A stretch of DNA of 64,000 nucleotides from Holothuria scabra (GCA_037179385.1 CM074187.1:15811450-15875449), one strand, 5' to 3'; shown: positions 13,901-25,674, numbered from the stretch's first letter. Numbers and translations are program-made. Notes: generated from the sequence alone by a model not told the origin.

Positions 13901-16900
13901 TTCTGATACATTGATATAGTAGCATAAAGTCCTGAGCAATGGAATTCAGCTAAAGATAGAATTGGGAATCAATCCAAAATAGAAACAGTAGGACGAAAGA
14001 AAGGGAAAGTCATACTGTATTGGTCATCAATGTGACATACACCGGCTTCATTCAAGTTCACTTTTCATTAAATCTGTGTCAACTTAAATTTCTGGTACTG
14101 GTAACCAAACATGGGAAATGAATGAAAATTTCCGCAGAACCCTTACTATACTGTACATTCCCCCTTACAATATCAAACACAAATTTGTTTCTGGACTATT
14201 CTTTAAAATATTGCTTTTGTAATGAATACAATGTATATAACTGTTGTTTGATATTTTTTGGCATATACTGACAGTATTAATGCAAAGCAAATATGTGTGT
14301 ACCATATTTTGCAAGGATATGGTGTTTCCACTGTACAGTAGCTGACACAGACAATGATGTACAATAAACAGATGATAAGGGTCAACAAATAATGAATCAA
14401 TGAGAAATAAATAAATGCATAGTTAATTTGAATAAAGTGAATCACTATGGTAGGGATCTATTGAAAATCTCTAAGCATCACAAAGCTGGCTCAAACAAAA
14501 AAAAATTATGCTATAGAATCACCAACTGGTAAAACACCAACCTTTCCAGAAAATACAGGATATTACAGTGGGGTCTTTACACAAGCAGTTTTATTTTTAA
14601 ACCAAACACTTTACTTCAGGATGTTTGAAGCTTTCACCATGTCAATGTTGGCTGCTGCCTATAATTATGTGCATTGATTGCCTAATGTGCGAGTGCTGTG
14701 CTACATATTAAAAGTAAGGGAGTAGACTGCAACCTCCTTCAACAAATGGAAACTGTTTCATCAGCAAACAATTTCCACAATATGTTATACAACACTGGAA
14801 TGTATCCATACTCCACGGTTATTAAGTCCTCGAAATTTAATTTATGGTACTGTATGTACTTTTATGGGAAAGAGCAGTCACCCCAACTTGAGTGAGTTTT
14901 AGTACATCAGTACATCCTGTTTCATAATTGGTCCTTAAGGATCACATTACCATATTTTTTCTCAAATGTGAAATATACGTACTTGGATTGACTGCTTTGT
15001 TATTATGTTTTAAGAGTAATTTACAGTATTCACATACAGTACATGGCAAAATATTAATCTTTATGGATATCTGTCATGACTACAGCAGTTGTAGGGGAAA
15101 AATGCACTTCCCAGTTTATACAGCACCTGACCACTGGTTCATTACACCAATTAACTGCTTCAATGAACAACAACTTTGGTTACCATTCATCTTGTTCAAT
15201 GAAAGTCCAACAGTTAAGGGTTCAAATAAATGCTGACCAAGGTAAGTGCTGGCAAAAATGGGATAAAATTGGTAGGCCTACAGTACTCATTGTGCATTGA
15301 AGGGTTAGATCCTTTTCCACTTTCATCTGAGATTAACTGCTATCAAGTGTCAACCTTCAGGGCTGTTGTCAAATGCTTGAATGGGCATCTAATATCTAAT
15401 AAGTATTGATAACAGTTCTTTTCAAGATGATTTTCTGAGATGATTTGCTATTTTCTGTTGAATCATTTATTTTGGATGACTGACATTGAATGTATATACT
15501 GAATTTCATGACTTTTCCATGACAGTTTTGGACTTTTTGACTTCCTTCCATGACTGCACCTACCTCATGTTATCTCAATAATCATTTCTGCTTCCAGCAT
15601 ATAGTGCTTGAAGTAAAATTTTGTGTTTATTAGGCCTTTCATGTTACTGTATGTTGATGACACAATTATTTAACACCTAAACTATATTTTGAATAACTAT
15701 GAATGATTTCACAATGCTTTCAAGTTCAACATACAAATGAAAACACGACTTTGAAACAGATACTGTACAGGTATATGCTTGAAGGATATAATGAAATGAT
15801 CACATCCAAATAATACTTGATGAGCTGAAAGAGAACTAACAAGTCTCACATTTTAAAAGTGAAAAAAGACGATCCTATAGTTGGGCTGACCTTCTTGCTA
15901 AAAATTTTGCCCACATATCGAACAACAATGCTGGTCTTTCCAACACCTGATGGCAGAATAAAATAATATAATATACATGAATCATAAAAACCCAGTCTGG
16001 AGTATATTTTTTTTCATCTCATCTGGGTATGGAGGTCTGGACAAAAAGTATCATGTTGTATTTGTTTCTGCAAAGTAAGTAACACAGAGAACTTACAATT
16101 AAATAACTGTAAGCTTACATGAAAGAGTTCCACAGTAGTATAGCAGAGGACAGTGGCAGAACTACCATATAGTCAAATGGGTTGCCCTCCTTGACAGACT
16201 GAAAATTGTCCAAACACACCCTTTTTACTCTTTTTACCATATTGAGGCATATGTATCTACCTACATAAAAGCGCCCCTACAGCCTATTTTCCCCCCCACC
16301 AACCAAATATTTTGCCCTATAAACTTTGAAGCATCCCCACAGGCCATTTTTGCCCCTTCTAGCTGAATTCCCTTCCTCTGCCACTGGCAGAGGACTTACA
16401 AAAGATGCTGTTTGCTATTAGCACTTCTACTGTACGAGATGTATACTTAATCTACGTCATCTTCAGTACAGTATCAGATGGAAGCAAAGTTTGGGACTAT
16501 GTAAATGTATAAGCATTTACAGGGATCGGACAATCTGAAGTGAATAATTGGACATTACCACAACAGTCTTGCTGTCTACATGACAAAGAGGTTTTGCATT
16601 ATACATCTTTTTGTTCCGTGTCTGGTGCTTGATATGGCTTTGCTATTATCCTCAAACCATTGCTCCTTGCTTTTTTGTTGAGTAGTGAAATCAATTTCCT
16701 AATATGAAACTTAAATTGGAAGTGGTCTAATTCTAAAACATGGTGCTGCATGAACTTGATTTGATCAAAATGTTTTTTCTGAATGACATTTGGCTCCTTT
16801 GCAAGATTTGAACAAAGTTCAAAACATTCACTCAGTGGATTAGCATGCAATTTCTTACTAAGGCAATCAAAGTCCAAATTGAGACAGCTTGTAAAATGTA

Positions 16901-19703
16901 TACACTAAATACTTCAACTCCTAGACTGTAATTGATTCTAGTGCAAGGAAGTTCTTCCAGCCTGTGGATTAATAAAATTTTAAAACAAAATTGAACTGTA
17001 GGGCTATTGAGAAGAGATGTTTATTTGTGAAAATTTGTAAATATACTGTACAGTACACCATGACCTGATCTATTTGCTGCAGTTCTGACACTGCTCACCC
17101 AATTATATGGCTACTAAAATAGTCATTACAGGGTACTTGGTCTAAAAATGGAATGATTATCTGTTAAAAGCCTTTTCTTGCAAACCACATAATTTTGTAA
17201 ATCAACATTTGTGGTTTGAGTCCTAGGTTATGAGCTTCACCAGCCCAGCATCATGTACAGTCAGTGAGGTTTAAGTACAAGAGAACCTTATCACTTTGAC
17301 AACTATTAGTAAACAGCTGAAGCAAACATGCGACGATGAGACTAGAACAAATTTGTCCCCTTTAAATATGTCCTCTATATTGTGACGGACTTTGATCAGG
17401 GTCCACATGTGTTCTCAAAAGGTAAACACAGAGTGGTATCTACTGTATTAGTGTACTACTTACAAAGAAAACAATCAATCACAAGGAATACAAATCTGTA
17501 CTCATTAATTTACCGTGTACTGTATTATTACTGTACAAACTGAATGCTAACCACTAAAATAAAATATATATTCAAAAGTTTTTCACCCACATAAAATGAG
17601 ACTGTGCAGGGATTGCATGATAAGCCAGTCCAACTGAAGTTTTGGCTGTCAGTGTTAAAATCTTGGCATAACGACTTCCAGATGGCCTTTCCACAAAGAG
17701 TTACGCTCAATCTTAAGTTTGATTCACCATACTTAAGCCAACAGTAAATCATACTTAAGATCATGTGTAACTCTTTGTGGAATGGGCCCCAGGTGCTATA
17801 TTCCTGACCCAGGAAATTTTAGTATCAAGACATATTAGAAATGCATAGGTTGCAGTTAGGAATGATGTTTGCCATGATGAAAAATACTGTGAATTGAAAG
17901 CCAAATTTGTAACAAGCAATTAAGTACCGCACATGTGAGCAAACCTATAATATTAGATATCAGTTACATCATTGTGGAAGAATACTGTAAAGTAAATAAT
18001 TTGAATGACTGTGCATTCAATGAAATTGAGGGAAACAATTATGCACTTTGCACTGCACTGTGAAAATAAGGTACCTCAATCATAGCCATCGATCTTCTTC
18101 ATAACAAAACTAGGAACCAAATGAGGGAACCATGGGGTAAAAAGATGGATTCTGTTTCTGATCTGAGGCTTGATAACAGAAAAAAAACCCTCAACTCATT
18201 CTATTTCTAAACCCATGCAAATTTGAATTTGGCAGGTACTGTAGACACACATCTACATACATACTGTACTACAGTTCTATGGTACTGTAAATTGAACTAA
18301 AGCTAAGCAGAAATCTCAGGTAGCAGACTTCCTGTGATATTGTAGAAGTAGAGTGACAGATCAATCTTTCACTTGTACAGTGGCAAGCACAAAATGCATA
18401 TTGCTTTCCTACCATGTCCTTGAACAGGACTGTCAGTATTTATGACTGTAAGTAATTACCCACTTGTGTATAAAAATGTGTACATAGGACAGAGTCCCAT
18501 TCAAGATTTAAGCCTACCTATTGTTGTGCAATGAGACTGGGACCTGCTATCCCTTTATTACTAGGCATCTCTTTCTGACAGCTGTGTGAGGGGGGAGGGG
18601 GGATACACCACACAAAGGATGATGGCACATGCAGTCACTGATACAGATGCATTGAAATGTGCTCAATATACGTGTTACATGTAAGATTCATCTAAGCATT
18701 ATGAATTTAAGTTTCAGGATAGGCATCATGACTCATGAATGGCATTCAGAATTCAATATTGCAAATAGAGCATGTCTGTATGAGAGGGTCACACTCCAAC
18801 CTAATGCAGAGTGCATTTGGCAGCAGAGAGGCTATTGTGTCCTGACATGGTGATGTACTGTACTATATTTTGTCAAACTGCACAATGGGAAAGCTTAATC
18901 CACCTTACCTTCAAACTGAAAAGCTAATTATGTCAGGGCCTTTCAGTGATCACTGAACTAATGCAAAACTTACACTCTTTTTTGGATAAGTTTTTAAGAC
19001 TTAAATTCATACAAAATCATATATAGTTTGCTTCATTCAGGTGGAAGCCCTGGTTTAAGCAAAAAATTATTTAATGCCACTCTGCATCTTAACATTGTTA
19101 AAAATTCCCAAAAAAAGGCCCCTCATGCATTGCATGAGGGGTCGTATTTTGGGAATATGATGGCTGTCTATCTGGGAGATACACTTCATGAATGTAAGGC
19201 TACCTAAAACTTGAGGTGAATAGATGACTGAAGAGAGATGAATAGGGTGAATAATCTGGAGAGAATAGGATTTGTTGGTGTCTATTCACTTCAGTTTGAG
19301 GCTGGCTTACATGAAGTATAAACCCCATATGATATCTTGATTTTAGAAAATGCAGTTGCCTTAAACGTGGTTTGAATGAATCGTACATGGTGATTTTTGA
19401 TACACCTTGTTGGCGGGCAACAATAATGCAGGTACAATGACGCAAAGTTGGCTCTTTTGTATTTTCAAATAAGAGTACAAAAAAGGTGGGAAATAACATT
19501 TGCTCCCTGGGAAATGATGACATTTCCAACTTTACAAATAAAAGGAAGAAGCAACTTGTGCTAATTTGGAACAATGTAGACTACATACTCAATGTCATGT
19601 CCTACAGTAGTATTACCTACTTTTACTGTTGCCAAAGAGGATGATTGATGTCAAGCTTACCCTGTGTGCCAAGAACAACCACCTTAGCTTCTAAAGCCTT
19701 CAT
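1701..19703 (-). CDS. Rab small GTPase, Rab5/21/22/31 group, six coding exons
   Basis: Joined coding exons are 19661-19703, 15850-15946, 11456-11619, 10919-10948, 9419-9544 and 1701-1924 (684 nt, 227 aa). All phases agree and all introns are GT-AG. The protein is a membrane-traffic GTPase. The P-loop GTQGVGKTS is at residues 12-20, the switch I threonine sits in SPTIG (35-39), switch [11 protein letters not shown] is at 59-67, the guanine-binding NKCD is at 118-121 and ETSAL is at 146-150. The C-terminus GGCC is a double-cysteine geranylgeranylation signal. [11 protein letters not shown] and SPTIG most resemble Rab22/31, and the GGCC end resembles Rab5/21. The exact paralogue is not resolved, so no symbol is given. 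The hypervariable tail (about 170-227) is acidic and unlike any Rab I recognise. The P-loop has T-Q where most Rabs have D/E-x. Closest alternative: an invertebrate-specific Rab of the same group. Confidence 0.94.
2749..3060. mobile_element. MITE family M, copy 1 (about 310 bp)
   Basis: The ends read TTAAAGGCCCA...TCTCTCACCCCAAAC and, inverted, GGGGTGAGA...TGGCCCTTTTA. Internal sequence (AGAGCTGAG, TTGATTGACAGC, TTATTGCT) is shared with copies at 24.65 and 61.5 kb in the opposite orientation. Confidence 0.72.
4347..4474. repeat. (TACA/GTAC)n microsatellite at the LINE 3' end
   Basis: A TACG run grades into about 24 copies of TACA. On the minus strand it directly follows the LINE fragment, where CR1/L2-type elements often end in short tandem repeats. 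Confidence 0.92.
4475..5290 (-). mobile_element. Truncated CR1/L2-type LINE, C-terminal reverse transcriptase part
   Basis: The minus-strand translation has the typical end of a non-LTR retrotransposon: [52 protein letters not shown] and [10 protein letters not shown], then a degraded tail. Stops and shifts interrupt it upstream and downstream. It encodes no intact enzyme. It lies in Rab intron 5, same strand. Confidence 0.85.
5780..9369 (+). mobile_element. Family A minisatellite element, copy 1 (Helentron/Pearl-like)
   Basis: It begins ACCAGAATGCAAAAATGCAT followed by GAGGTTTCGATGA, runs through about 23 units of a 145-bp repeat, then a CA-rich microsatellite (9246-9325), and ends with GGTTTC-loop-GAAACC followed by AAAAA. 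The 5' GGTTTCGATGA is the reverse complement of the 3' TCATCGAAACC. It occupies most of Rab intron 5 and stops about 50 bp short of the exon 5 donor. The layout matches non-autonomous Helentron/Pearl elements. No protein is encoded. Confidence 0.75.
5865..9240 (+). repeat. 145-bp tandem array with DR1 nuclear-receptor motif
   Basis: Each unit contains a TTTGACCCC...TGTGACCCC block, then TGACCTTTGACCTCC, ACCAAAAT, a TTCTTCC/TTCTTTCC block, ACGCATCAACATATCAAG, TTTGAAATTAATCCAAG and GAGATATCGTGTAAAC. Two unit types alternate in the middle of the array: one with ACCCCCTGTG and one with ACCCCACATG. About 19 units carry the perfect TGACCTTTGACCT. Confidence 0.92.
9419..9544 (-). CDS. Rab gene coding exon 5
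   Basis: The exon encodes the guanine-recognition part: [19 protein letters not shown] and then [10 protein letters not shown]. The acceptor CCAG is next to 9544 and the donor GTACTG begins at 9418. A family A minisatellite element ends only about 50 bp beyond this donor. Confidence 0.96.
9617..10125. mobile_element. MITE family N, complete copy (about 510 bp)
   Basis: The long imperfect inverted repeats include ATAGTCC / GGACTA, TTTCATTCATTTCCCATG / CATGGGAAATGAATGAAA, CAAGATATTAG / CTAATATCTTG and GGTGTGATGTCATGG / CCATGACATCACACC. It lies in Rab intron 4. Half copies occur at about 14105-14215 and 46145-46245. Confidence 0.75.
10126..10918. other. Rab intron 4, rest
   Basis: AT-rich sequence between the MITE N copy and microexon 4. 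Nothing recognised. Confidence 0.5.
10919..10948 (-). CDS. Rab gene coding exon 4 (30-bp microexon)
   Basis: The exon encodes [10 protein letters not shown], joining the WVE of exon 3 to the [10 protein letters not shown] of exon 5. The acceptor TTTACAG and the donor GTAAGA flank it exactly. The phases (1 in, 1 out) fit. It is too short for ordinary ORF finding, but the homology requires it. Confidence 0.92.
11456..11619 (-). CDS. Rab gene coding exon 3
   Basis: The exon encodes switch II and the following strands: [20 protein letters not shown] then AAFIVYDIT. The acceptor AAAACAG is at 11620-11626 and the donor GTATG starts at 11455. This is the most recognisable Rab exon in the gene. Confidence 0.97.
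13090..13685. repeat. Diverged tandem duplication, about 300 bp x 2
   Basis: Copies at about 13090-13385 and 13386-13685 share AGTCAA-TATTGCC, TACTCCCTA, GATACAGTTTTTACT / GATGCAGTTTCTACT, GAAGAAATTGTACCT / GAAGACACTGTACCT and a shared end around CAGTTA. It is in Rab intron 2. No coding potential is recognised. Confidence 0.65.
14105..14215. mobile_element. MITE family N, right-half fragment
   Basis: Shares CATGGGAAATGAATGAAA, ATATCAAACA and GTTTCTGGACTATT with the 10.0-10.1 kb end of the complete copy. Confidence 0.55.
15850..15946 (-). CDS. Rab gene coding exon 2
   Basis: The exon completes the P-loop (GVGKTS) and carries switch I ([12 protein letters not shown]). The acceptor CAG ends at 15947 and the donor GTGAGA starts at 15849. 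Phase 1 in, phase 2 out, both matching the neighbouring exons. Confidence 0.95.
17684..17792. mobile_element. Foldback MITE family P, single copy
   Basis: The arms TTCCACAAAGAGTTACGCTC and (inverted) GTGTAACTCTTTGTGGAATG enclose ATCTTAAGTTTGATT and its complement. Same family as the 25.7-kb copy, more diverged. It is in Rab intron 1. Confidence 0.75.
19104..19156. repeat. Hairpin with 11-bp GC-rich inner stem
   Basis: CCCCTCATGCA-T-TGCATGAGGGG at 19119-19141 is perfect. Outer arms ATTCCCAAAA / TTTTGGGAAT add ten pairs. It lies in Rab intron 1. Confidence 0.7.
19661..19703 (-). CDS. Rab gene coding exon 1
   Basis: The exon encodes [14 protein letters not shown] plus one base. ATG is at 19703-19701 and the donor GTAAGC follows at 19660. 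It carries the start of the P-loop. The 5'UTR part of this exon may reach 20017, where a good acceptor (pyrimidine tract ending in CAACAG) is seen on the minus strand. Confidence 0.92.
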
Positions 19704-20017
19704 GGTGCTGACATCCTTGATTGGTCCACTTCCTAGTCTAGCTGGTCTTAATGTAGCCTAAACTTCTCACAATCTGTCTCCTTAAAATGACTCCAGAATT
19801 ACCAAACTTCTCAGGGACTTTTTAATAAAATGATAGATAGGGTATGGTCATTGTCTCATTGTTTGACCAATGATGCTACAGTAGTTAGTGGCCCGGTTAA
19901 AAGAAGACTGCAGTGCATGCCACCATTACATAAACTTGCTAGGCTCTGTGATGCATTCCTGGAAAAACTTCAGTAGGATGCACTTCATTGCACTATTTTC
20001 TTCATTCTCTTAAGGGC

Positions 20018-21178
20018 CTGTTGAAAGAAATGAAATAAAATTGCAAACAACTTTTAAAGGTAGAAAACCCTTAAAAAGAACTGACAAAATAAACAATGAA
20101 ATACATATGTAATTTATATCTTAAATGATTGCCAAAAATAAATTCCACCTTAGGTATCAAGGAAATCACAATAAGAACAATACTAGTATAAAACTGGAAT
20201 GAAGACAAAATACCACATAAAAAATGTATCATCTTAATGTGAAACTATCCAAGAGGAAAACAGATTTCCAACAGGGAAATAAATTCCATTAATTTACATA
20301 CCACCAACCACAGACAGCTAGGTGACTTCTTTGGTCTAAACGGTTCATTGTACTAGTCAGTTGTGGAAGAGGGGTACAGTAATTTGGGATTTGCAATAAC
20401 AATCACACTTAGTGCAGCAAAGCTGGCAGGACAATTGGCTACTGAAAATCACCTGTAGATGGGAGCCAACTGTATATTATTTTTGGTGTACGCACAGTAT
20501 AATAACAGACTGCTTTATTTACAATATTTAGAACATCACACTCATATTACTGTGAGGTCATCAAGACCATTTGAACTTTGCCATGCAATTCCATGCAATT
20601 ACGTCCCCATGGAAAGTTTATTGAGTACTGTAAGTTTTCTCCTCTGACTTAAATAGTTCCTGTACACTAATTTAACAAAGTTCTGTAAACAAAGTTCCAT
20701 ATTTTCCAGAAATTTTAGTGTTCCATTTCATTTGTGACATTCTGAAAATGGCCAGTGCAGATGGTAAGCTGAATGTTGGAGCAAATGACCATAAATGAAG
20801 ATATTGTGTACATATTTTGTTTGGATTTTAACTGACCTATGGTAAAGGGAGCTTCATTATTTTGCAAGTGTCTCACAGCTGTATGTCACTATGTATGCAT
20901 GCCTGCACTTATTGTGTATATATGGCAATATACTGTATGGAAATATGCAATAAGAGCAAACTTCAGCAGTTCAAAGCATTGCATTATCTGACCATAATTT
21001 TGCCCCAGTCATGGTTCTAGATTTAGCCTAAAGAGCTGGTATTTGTGTTGTTTTAGTACCTGCCCGAGTTTTTTAATGTTACTTATCTCTCTCTTTTTTG
21101 GCTATGACAAACAAAAATCTCCCTATACTGAAGTCACACAGGTCAACAGGTCTGCAATTGCATAACATTGTGCCATCA
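20018..21178. other. Upstream of the Rab coding start
   Basis: AT-rich, possibly the first intron of the Rab gene. Nothing else recognised before the hairpin at 21.2 kb. Confidence 0.4.
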
Positions 21179-21265
21179 CTTAGAACATTCAGATTCAGGG
21201 CAAACCAATCTGTTACCATAACAGATTAATTTGCCCTGAATCTTCTTTACGTGGATTGTTCTAAG
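21179..21265. repeat. Long hairpin
   Basis: 25-bp arms at 21191-21215 and 21219-21243 (two mismatches, 3-nt loop) centre on AGATTCAGGGCAAA. Outer 9-bp arms CTTAGAACA / TGTTCTAAG extend it. It is a MITE or a precursor-like hairpin. Confidence 0.7.
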
Positions 21266-21432
21266 TTCTATCATGCTGTCCAATCACAGCTTCTTGATAT
21301 GATGTTAGTACATGCTGTGTTACTATGACCACAGGAGAAGTGCAACATGCATACTGCATACAATACAAAGGCCTAAACTTTCAGCTTTAGGATAGCTAGC
21401 ATAGGCCTAGGCTAAGTTCAACTTATTTAAAA

Positions 21433-24400
21433 GCATAGGCGTACGGGAGCATTTCAGTTTGGGGGGGCAGAGGATTCTCTGCCCGAAAAATGTAATTCTG
21501 CCCGAAAGACTATCTAAGCGGAGCGCCACCATCGGTTGGCGCGGAGCGTAGAGAATATTTTGAAAAATCACAACCCCTCAGACACCCGGAAATGGCCTTT
21601 CCCAGGCTTATAAGCAAAATCAAAGCCTTCGATATTTTGAACTTTCGTTTGCAATAAAATTTTCGCCAAAAATGAGCAAATCTACAAAATGGTAAAAACC
21701 TCCCACATGAAATGTACCACTACCATTGGATGACTTTGGGTGTTCTACAAACTATTTTACGTCATGCAGCATGAGATTATCATCAATATAATTTTGAAAA
21801 TTGAAAAACTTCAGAAATCCTCAAAAATCCAAAGGCATTGTCATGGAGGGCGATAGACAGACTCTCAGCGCTCCGCAACACCATGGCTTTACTTGGCCTA
21901 GAATGCCCCAAATTGGCACTTCCAAGGCTATTTAAGAGTTCCAACAACTCAGTAAGTTGAATCAATACGGTGAGATGTATTACCCTACAGTTGTGTAATC
22001 AGAAAGAAAGGAAGGGGAAAGGGCTTTGACAAGGCACTATTCATATATTCTTCCGCCATCCAGCAATCGGTAACTGAGGTTCATCCTTAAAAACATTTGA
22101 GATGTGAAAAAAACATAATACAATGATGAAGTCAGGATGGGATTTTGGAGGGCCTAGGAAAAAGTGGGGGGGGGGGTACCTGTGAAGGTCAGGCATGGCA
22201 AGACTATCTAAGGGGAGCACCACGATTGGTTGGCACGGAGCATACAAGAAAATTTGGGGCTTTAAAACCCCTCCAGATGACCAGAAACGGCACTTCCCAC
22301 ATGTTTTAAGCCGAATGAAACCAGCCTAGAAATATGGATCTCATGTCTGCGACTTCTCAAATAACGAGAATAAAAAATCAATCAATGAAAAATGGTAATA
22401 CCCACACTTTTTAGGGACCCCAAAACTAGGCACATCTGATCTGTGGCGGGGGATGAGACTAAAGGGAAGCGGTATCTCCCTTTCCCTTGGGAAAAATTGT
22501 AAACTTCAGAAGGACGTAGATCGTGAATGCGGCAATATTTGAATCTAAGCGGAGCGCCACCATCAGTTGGCCAAGAGCGTAGAAGAAAATTTTGGGCTTT
22601 AAAACCCCTTCAGATGGCTGCAAACAGCACTTCCCATGTGTTTTAAACTGAATGTACTCAGCCGCAAACGCGGCAATATTTGAATGGATTTCAGCTAACC
22701 TAAGGCAGTTCCTTACCCTTTAACAGGAAAACCAAAAGTAGTTGTGTCCCCCTGTGAGAAACTTTCTTTGCATTAGATTTCCTAGATGCAAAATGGTGCT
22801 ATGTTTGGCAAAACTTTAAACTGATTATAGGCCTAAGTTTTAGAATTTTCCCTTTTTGGGGAACATGAAAAATATCAAAATGTTTTTAGTTTTTATGGAG
22901 ATTTTACAAGAGACATACATACTCGCAAAGGAACGATTGCAAAATGGTGCAGTATTTGTTCGTCGGTACATTACATAGTCAAAATCAAAATACTACGAAT
23001 AAATCTCTCAAAATAATTGAACCGCAAAGCAGAAGTATGCATCATGTGGGAAACACATGAAATCAGGACTTTGTGGACATTTTACAAATCCCCCAGACTT
23101 CAGTGCCAACTACGTAGCAAAAAAGGACTTGTCAAAAAAAATCGTCCTACTTCGCATGGGCAGGAGTGAGGCACGACATAGGCCTAGGCCTACTTGTTAA
23201 GGATGGAAGGGAAGAATTATCTGAATGCAGTACCTTACCCCTTACCTGCTTACGGCATATTTCGTGTATGACAGAGTATAGGAATGGTCGTGTAAAAGTG
23301 GTCTCCAGTGTACGATTACCTTATTTTCAGTAATTAAATCAGCCATCCGAAAGGCAGAAAGGGTTTTGACCTAACAATTAAAAAAGTAACATTTAGGTTT
23401 GTCCTCGAGACTTTCGTTTCTTCTTCTAAGTGAAATGCAATAAACGACAGTGCAGATCACAAACGGTATCTAATTTAGTGAAAGTAGGCATTTTGAAGTT
23501 ATTACTTGATTCAATACGTGCGCACAAAATGTGTTTTACACACAATCATCCATGTTTTTTTTTTTTAATTTTTACACATTTTATTTTTTTCAATTACTTT
23601 ATCAGGATGCAAAAAATCTGGGGGGCATGAAGAAAATCTGGTGGCCTAGGCCCCCCAGGCCCCCCTCCCCGGTGACTACGCTGCTGTGGGAATGTATAAA
23701 ACATTACCTGGTCTTGTATATTTCCAGGGAAAACTGTAGAATGGAATTAAAAACATGTGTACCGTATGTCTGTGACTCTATTGGGACTCTCTCCACTGAA
23801 TTGATACAACTGTCTATACAGTATGACTCGACCAGAACTCCTGACTATATAAAAATGATTTTTCTACGCACGCCGTTTGAGAAAAACCCGGCTTGTAACA
23901 TTGCTAGATGTTTTTACATGAATTTGTGGGCAGACTTACTTGCAGATTTGTTCACACTAAATTCATATGAGTGAGCAAACAAGCTACGCTGATTTGCTTA
24001 CCATTGCCCGAATTTCGGTTCCACAGCACTGCAGGTTAAAAAGTTTCGCACAATTTTAAGAGGATCATTTTGAAAAGAGCAAAATCGTCATCTCATTCAT
24101 ATGCTGCCCAAATACCTGTCGACCAAGTACGTTTCAGTCTTCTGGTGACTATTGGTGATTGTCATTTAGTAATATGGTGAGTCACAAGACAGCTTTTGAC
24201 TGATTTGTTCGGGCAAAATTTTGGGGACTGTATGCATCCTCTCTCCCCTTGTAATCTGGCAATTAAAAATATCCCAAAACTTTTTTGCAACTTTTGCCTG
24301 AATATTGTGTCATTTGGGGCCAAGGTTTGTGCAAGAATATGAAGTGAGGCTGACGAAAAATTGTTTTTTTCATAAGCTGCCCGAATGTGTCGTGAATTTT

Positions 24401-24648
24401 AGTATCTTTTAGAGTTTTCATGAAAATTGTACAGTGACTACATGATGCTTTTTTATTATTTTTTCGGCCAAGTTTTTGAAGGAATTCGGGCGCCTAGGAG
24501 TTTTCTGTGTAAGTAATAACAAACCAGGTTTTAAGACTCAAACGGCTGCCCGAATTTTTCCAGATCCCTGCCCGAATTTTGGGTCTTGAAAAAATTTGGG
24601 GGGGGGGAGCAGTCTGCCGGCCCTGCCCCTGGCCTCATACGCCTATGT
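21433..24648 (+). mobile_element. Composite repeat with CATAGGCGTA ends
   Basis: It begins CATAGGCGTACGGGAGC and ends GCCTCATACGCCTATG, so the termini are inverted over CATAGGCGTA. Three internal copies (about 21510, 22200 and 22545) of a GGAGCGCCACCATC...TTGGCGCGGAGCG module occur, plus repeated TGCCCGAA words in 24000-24600. No intact frame is seen. Related pieces lie at 29570-29750, 36495-36620 and 62690-63050 (reverse). Confidence 0.6.
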
Positions 24649-24942
24649 TTAAGGGGACAATCCTCTCACCCCAAACTACACTTCTAGTATAGGGTAAATT
24701 GGCTCAGCTCTTTGATTGACTGCTAACTCAAACACTGCAAAGTACCAAAGCTTATATTACACAGCATGAACTGTACTGAGAGTGTTTTGATTATACACAT
24801 TGAGCTTTTCTATACTCACCCTTGAGCAATAAACTGAGATTGTGTCTGAGTAAGGACGAATTTCATAGAATTGTGGGAGGGGCTTAAGTAAGAAGGTTAG
24901 GAGAATTGGTACTGTTTGGGGTGAGAGAATTGGACCTCTAAG
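24649..24942. mobile_element. MITE family M, copy 2
   Basis: It starts TTTAAGGGGACAATCCTCTC and ends GTTTGGGGTGAGAGAATTGG. The internal sequence matches copy 1 reversed. It abuts the right end of the CATAGGCGTA composite. Confidence 0.7.
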
Positions 24943-25512
24943 CCACGGCAAAGGTAGGCTACAGGCGCTTGGTACTAGTAGCATAGGCTGGCCAACACTA
25001 GCCTATATTTGAATCATGGAATGGTAGGAAAGTTATCTGGTTCCAGCCTCCAACCAAAGTTTTGGACTTTAACGGTCGGTTCAGTACAATTAACATTGGC
25101 CTAGCCTATCCGTACTTACTAAAAAGTGATTTGGCAATGAATAGATTGCTTTAAAACACGAACTTCCTATATACACTCATGATAGTCTGGCGTACAAGTA
25201 CAGAAAAGATACAGATCTACCTTGGCGTAAATCTTTGGCGTATGGTAGCCTTACTTTCCAGTATGGCCTGTGGGTAAGCTAAGGCTAGTCCTAGCCTAGT
25301 CCTCAGTCAAGCAGTATGTATGGACGGTCGCATAATTGCTACCTGTGTATAATGATATAGGCCTACGTTAGTCCTTTACTGAGCCTGGGACTAGCTAGGC
25401 CTAGGCCTGATAACTACGCCTTATTTTTCGAACGAAGTATGCGATTAAGGTTATAAAAATGTACCACATGGAGGAGTGGCGATGTTTCACACATGACACG
25501 TGAAAACCATAC

Positions 25513-25560
25513 CTGGTAAAAAAAGCCGTAACGTAACAGAATGTCCAAGTGCGCGTTCGC
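25513..25560 (-). other. Possible noncoding first exon and promoter region of the Rab gene
   Basis: Minus-strand sequence ends in CCAG with donor GTATGG at 25512. The segment just upstream (25540-25640) is richer in CpG than its surroundings. The best acceptor upstream of the Rab ATG is at 20018, giving a possible 5.5-kb first intron. No transcript evidence is available, so this is inference only. The upstream end is arbitrary. Confidence 0.25.
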
Positions 25561-25674
25561 ATCCACTCACGTCAGGGTAGCTTTGTTATTGTGCTCTGGT
25601 GAAGTTTCCAATGTCTACCCGCTCACGCGAAGTACGTAGACTATGGGCGTATTACCTACTTACGCACATATGTA

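Larger units (their letters stand above)
11620..15849. other. Rab intron 2
   Basis: Apart from the 300-bp duplication (13.1-13.7 kb) and the MITE N fragment (14.1 kb) it is AT-rich with many TACAGTA-type words. The open frames here lack family features. Confidence 0.5.
15947..19660. other. Rab intron 1
   Basis: Holds the MITE P copy (17.7 kb) and the hairpin at 19.1 kb. A 92-codon frame at 16599-16877 (minus) is open but not recognisable. Confidence 0.5.

Noticed and set aside
13691..13939. 82-codon frame in Rab intron 2
   Set aside because: No homology recognised and it overlaps the end of a noncoding tandem duplication.
16599..16877. Possible extra Rab exon or separate gene (92 codons, minus)
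   Set aside because: The Rab protein is complete without it and the peptide matches no family I recognise.
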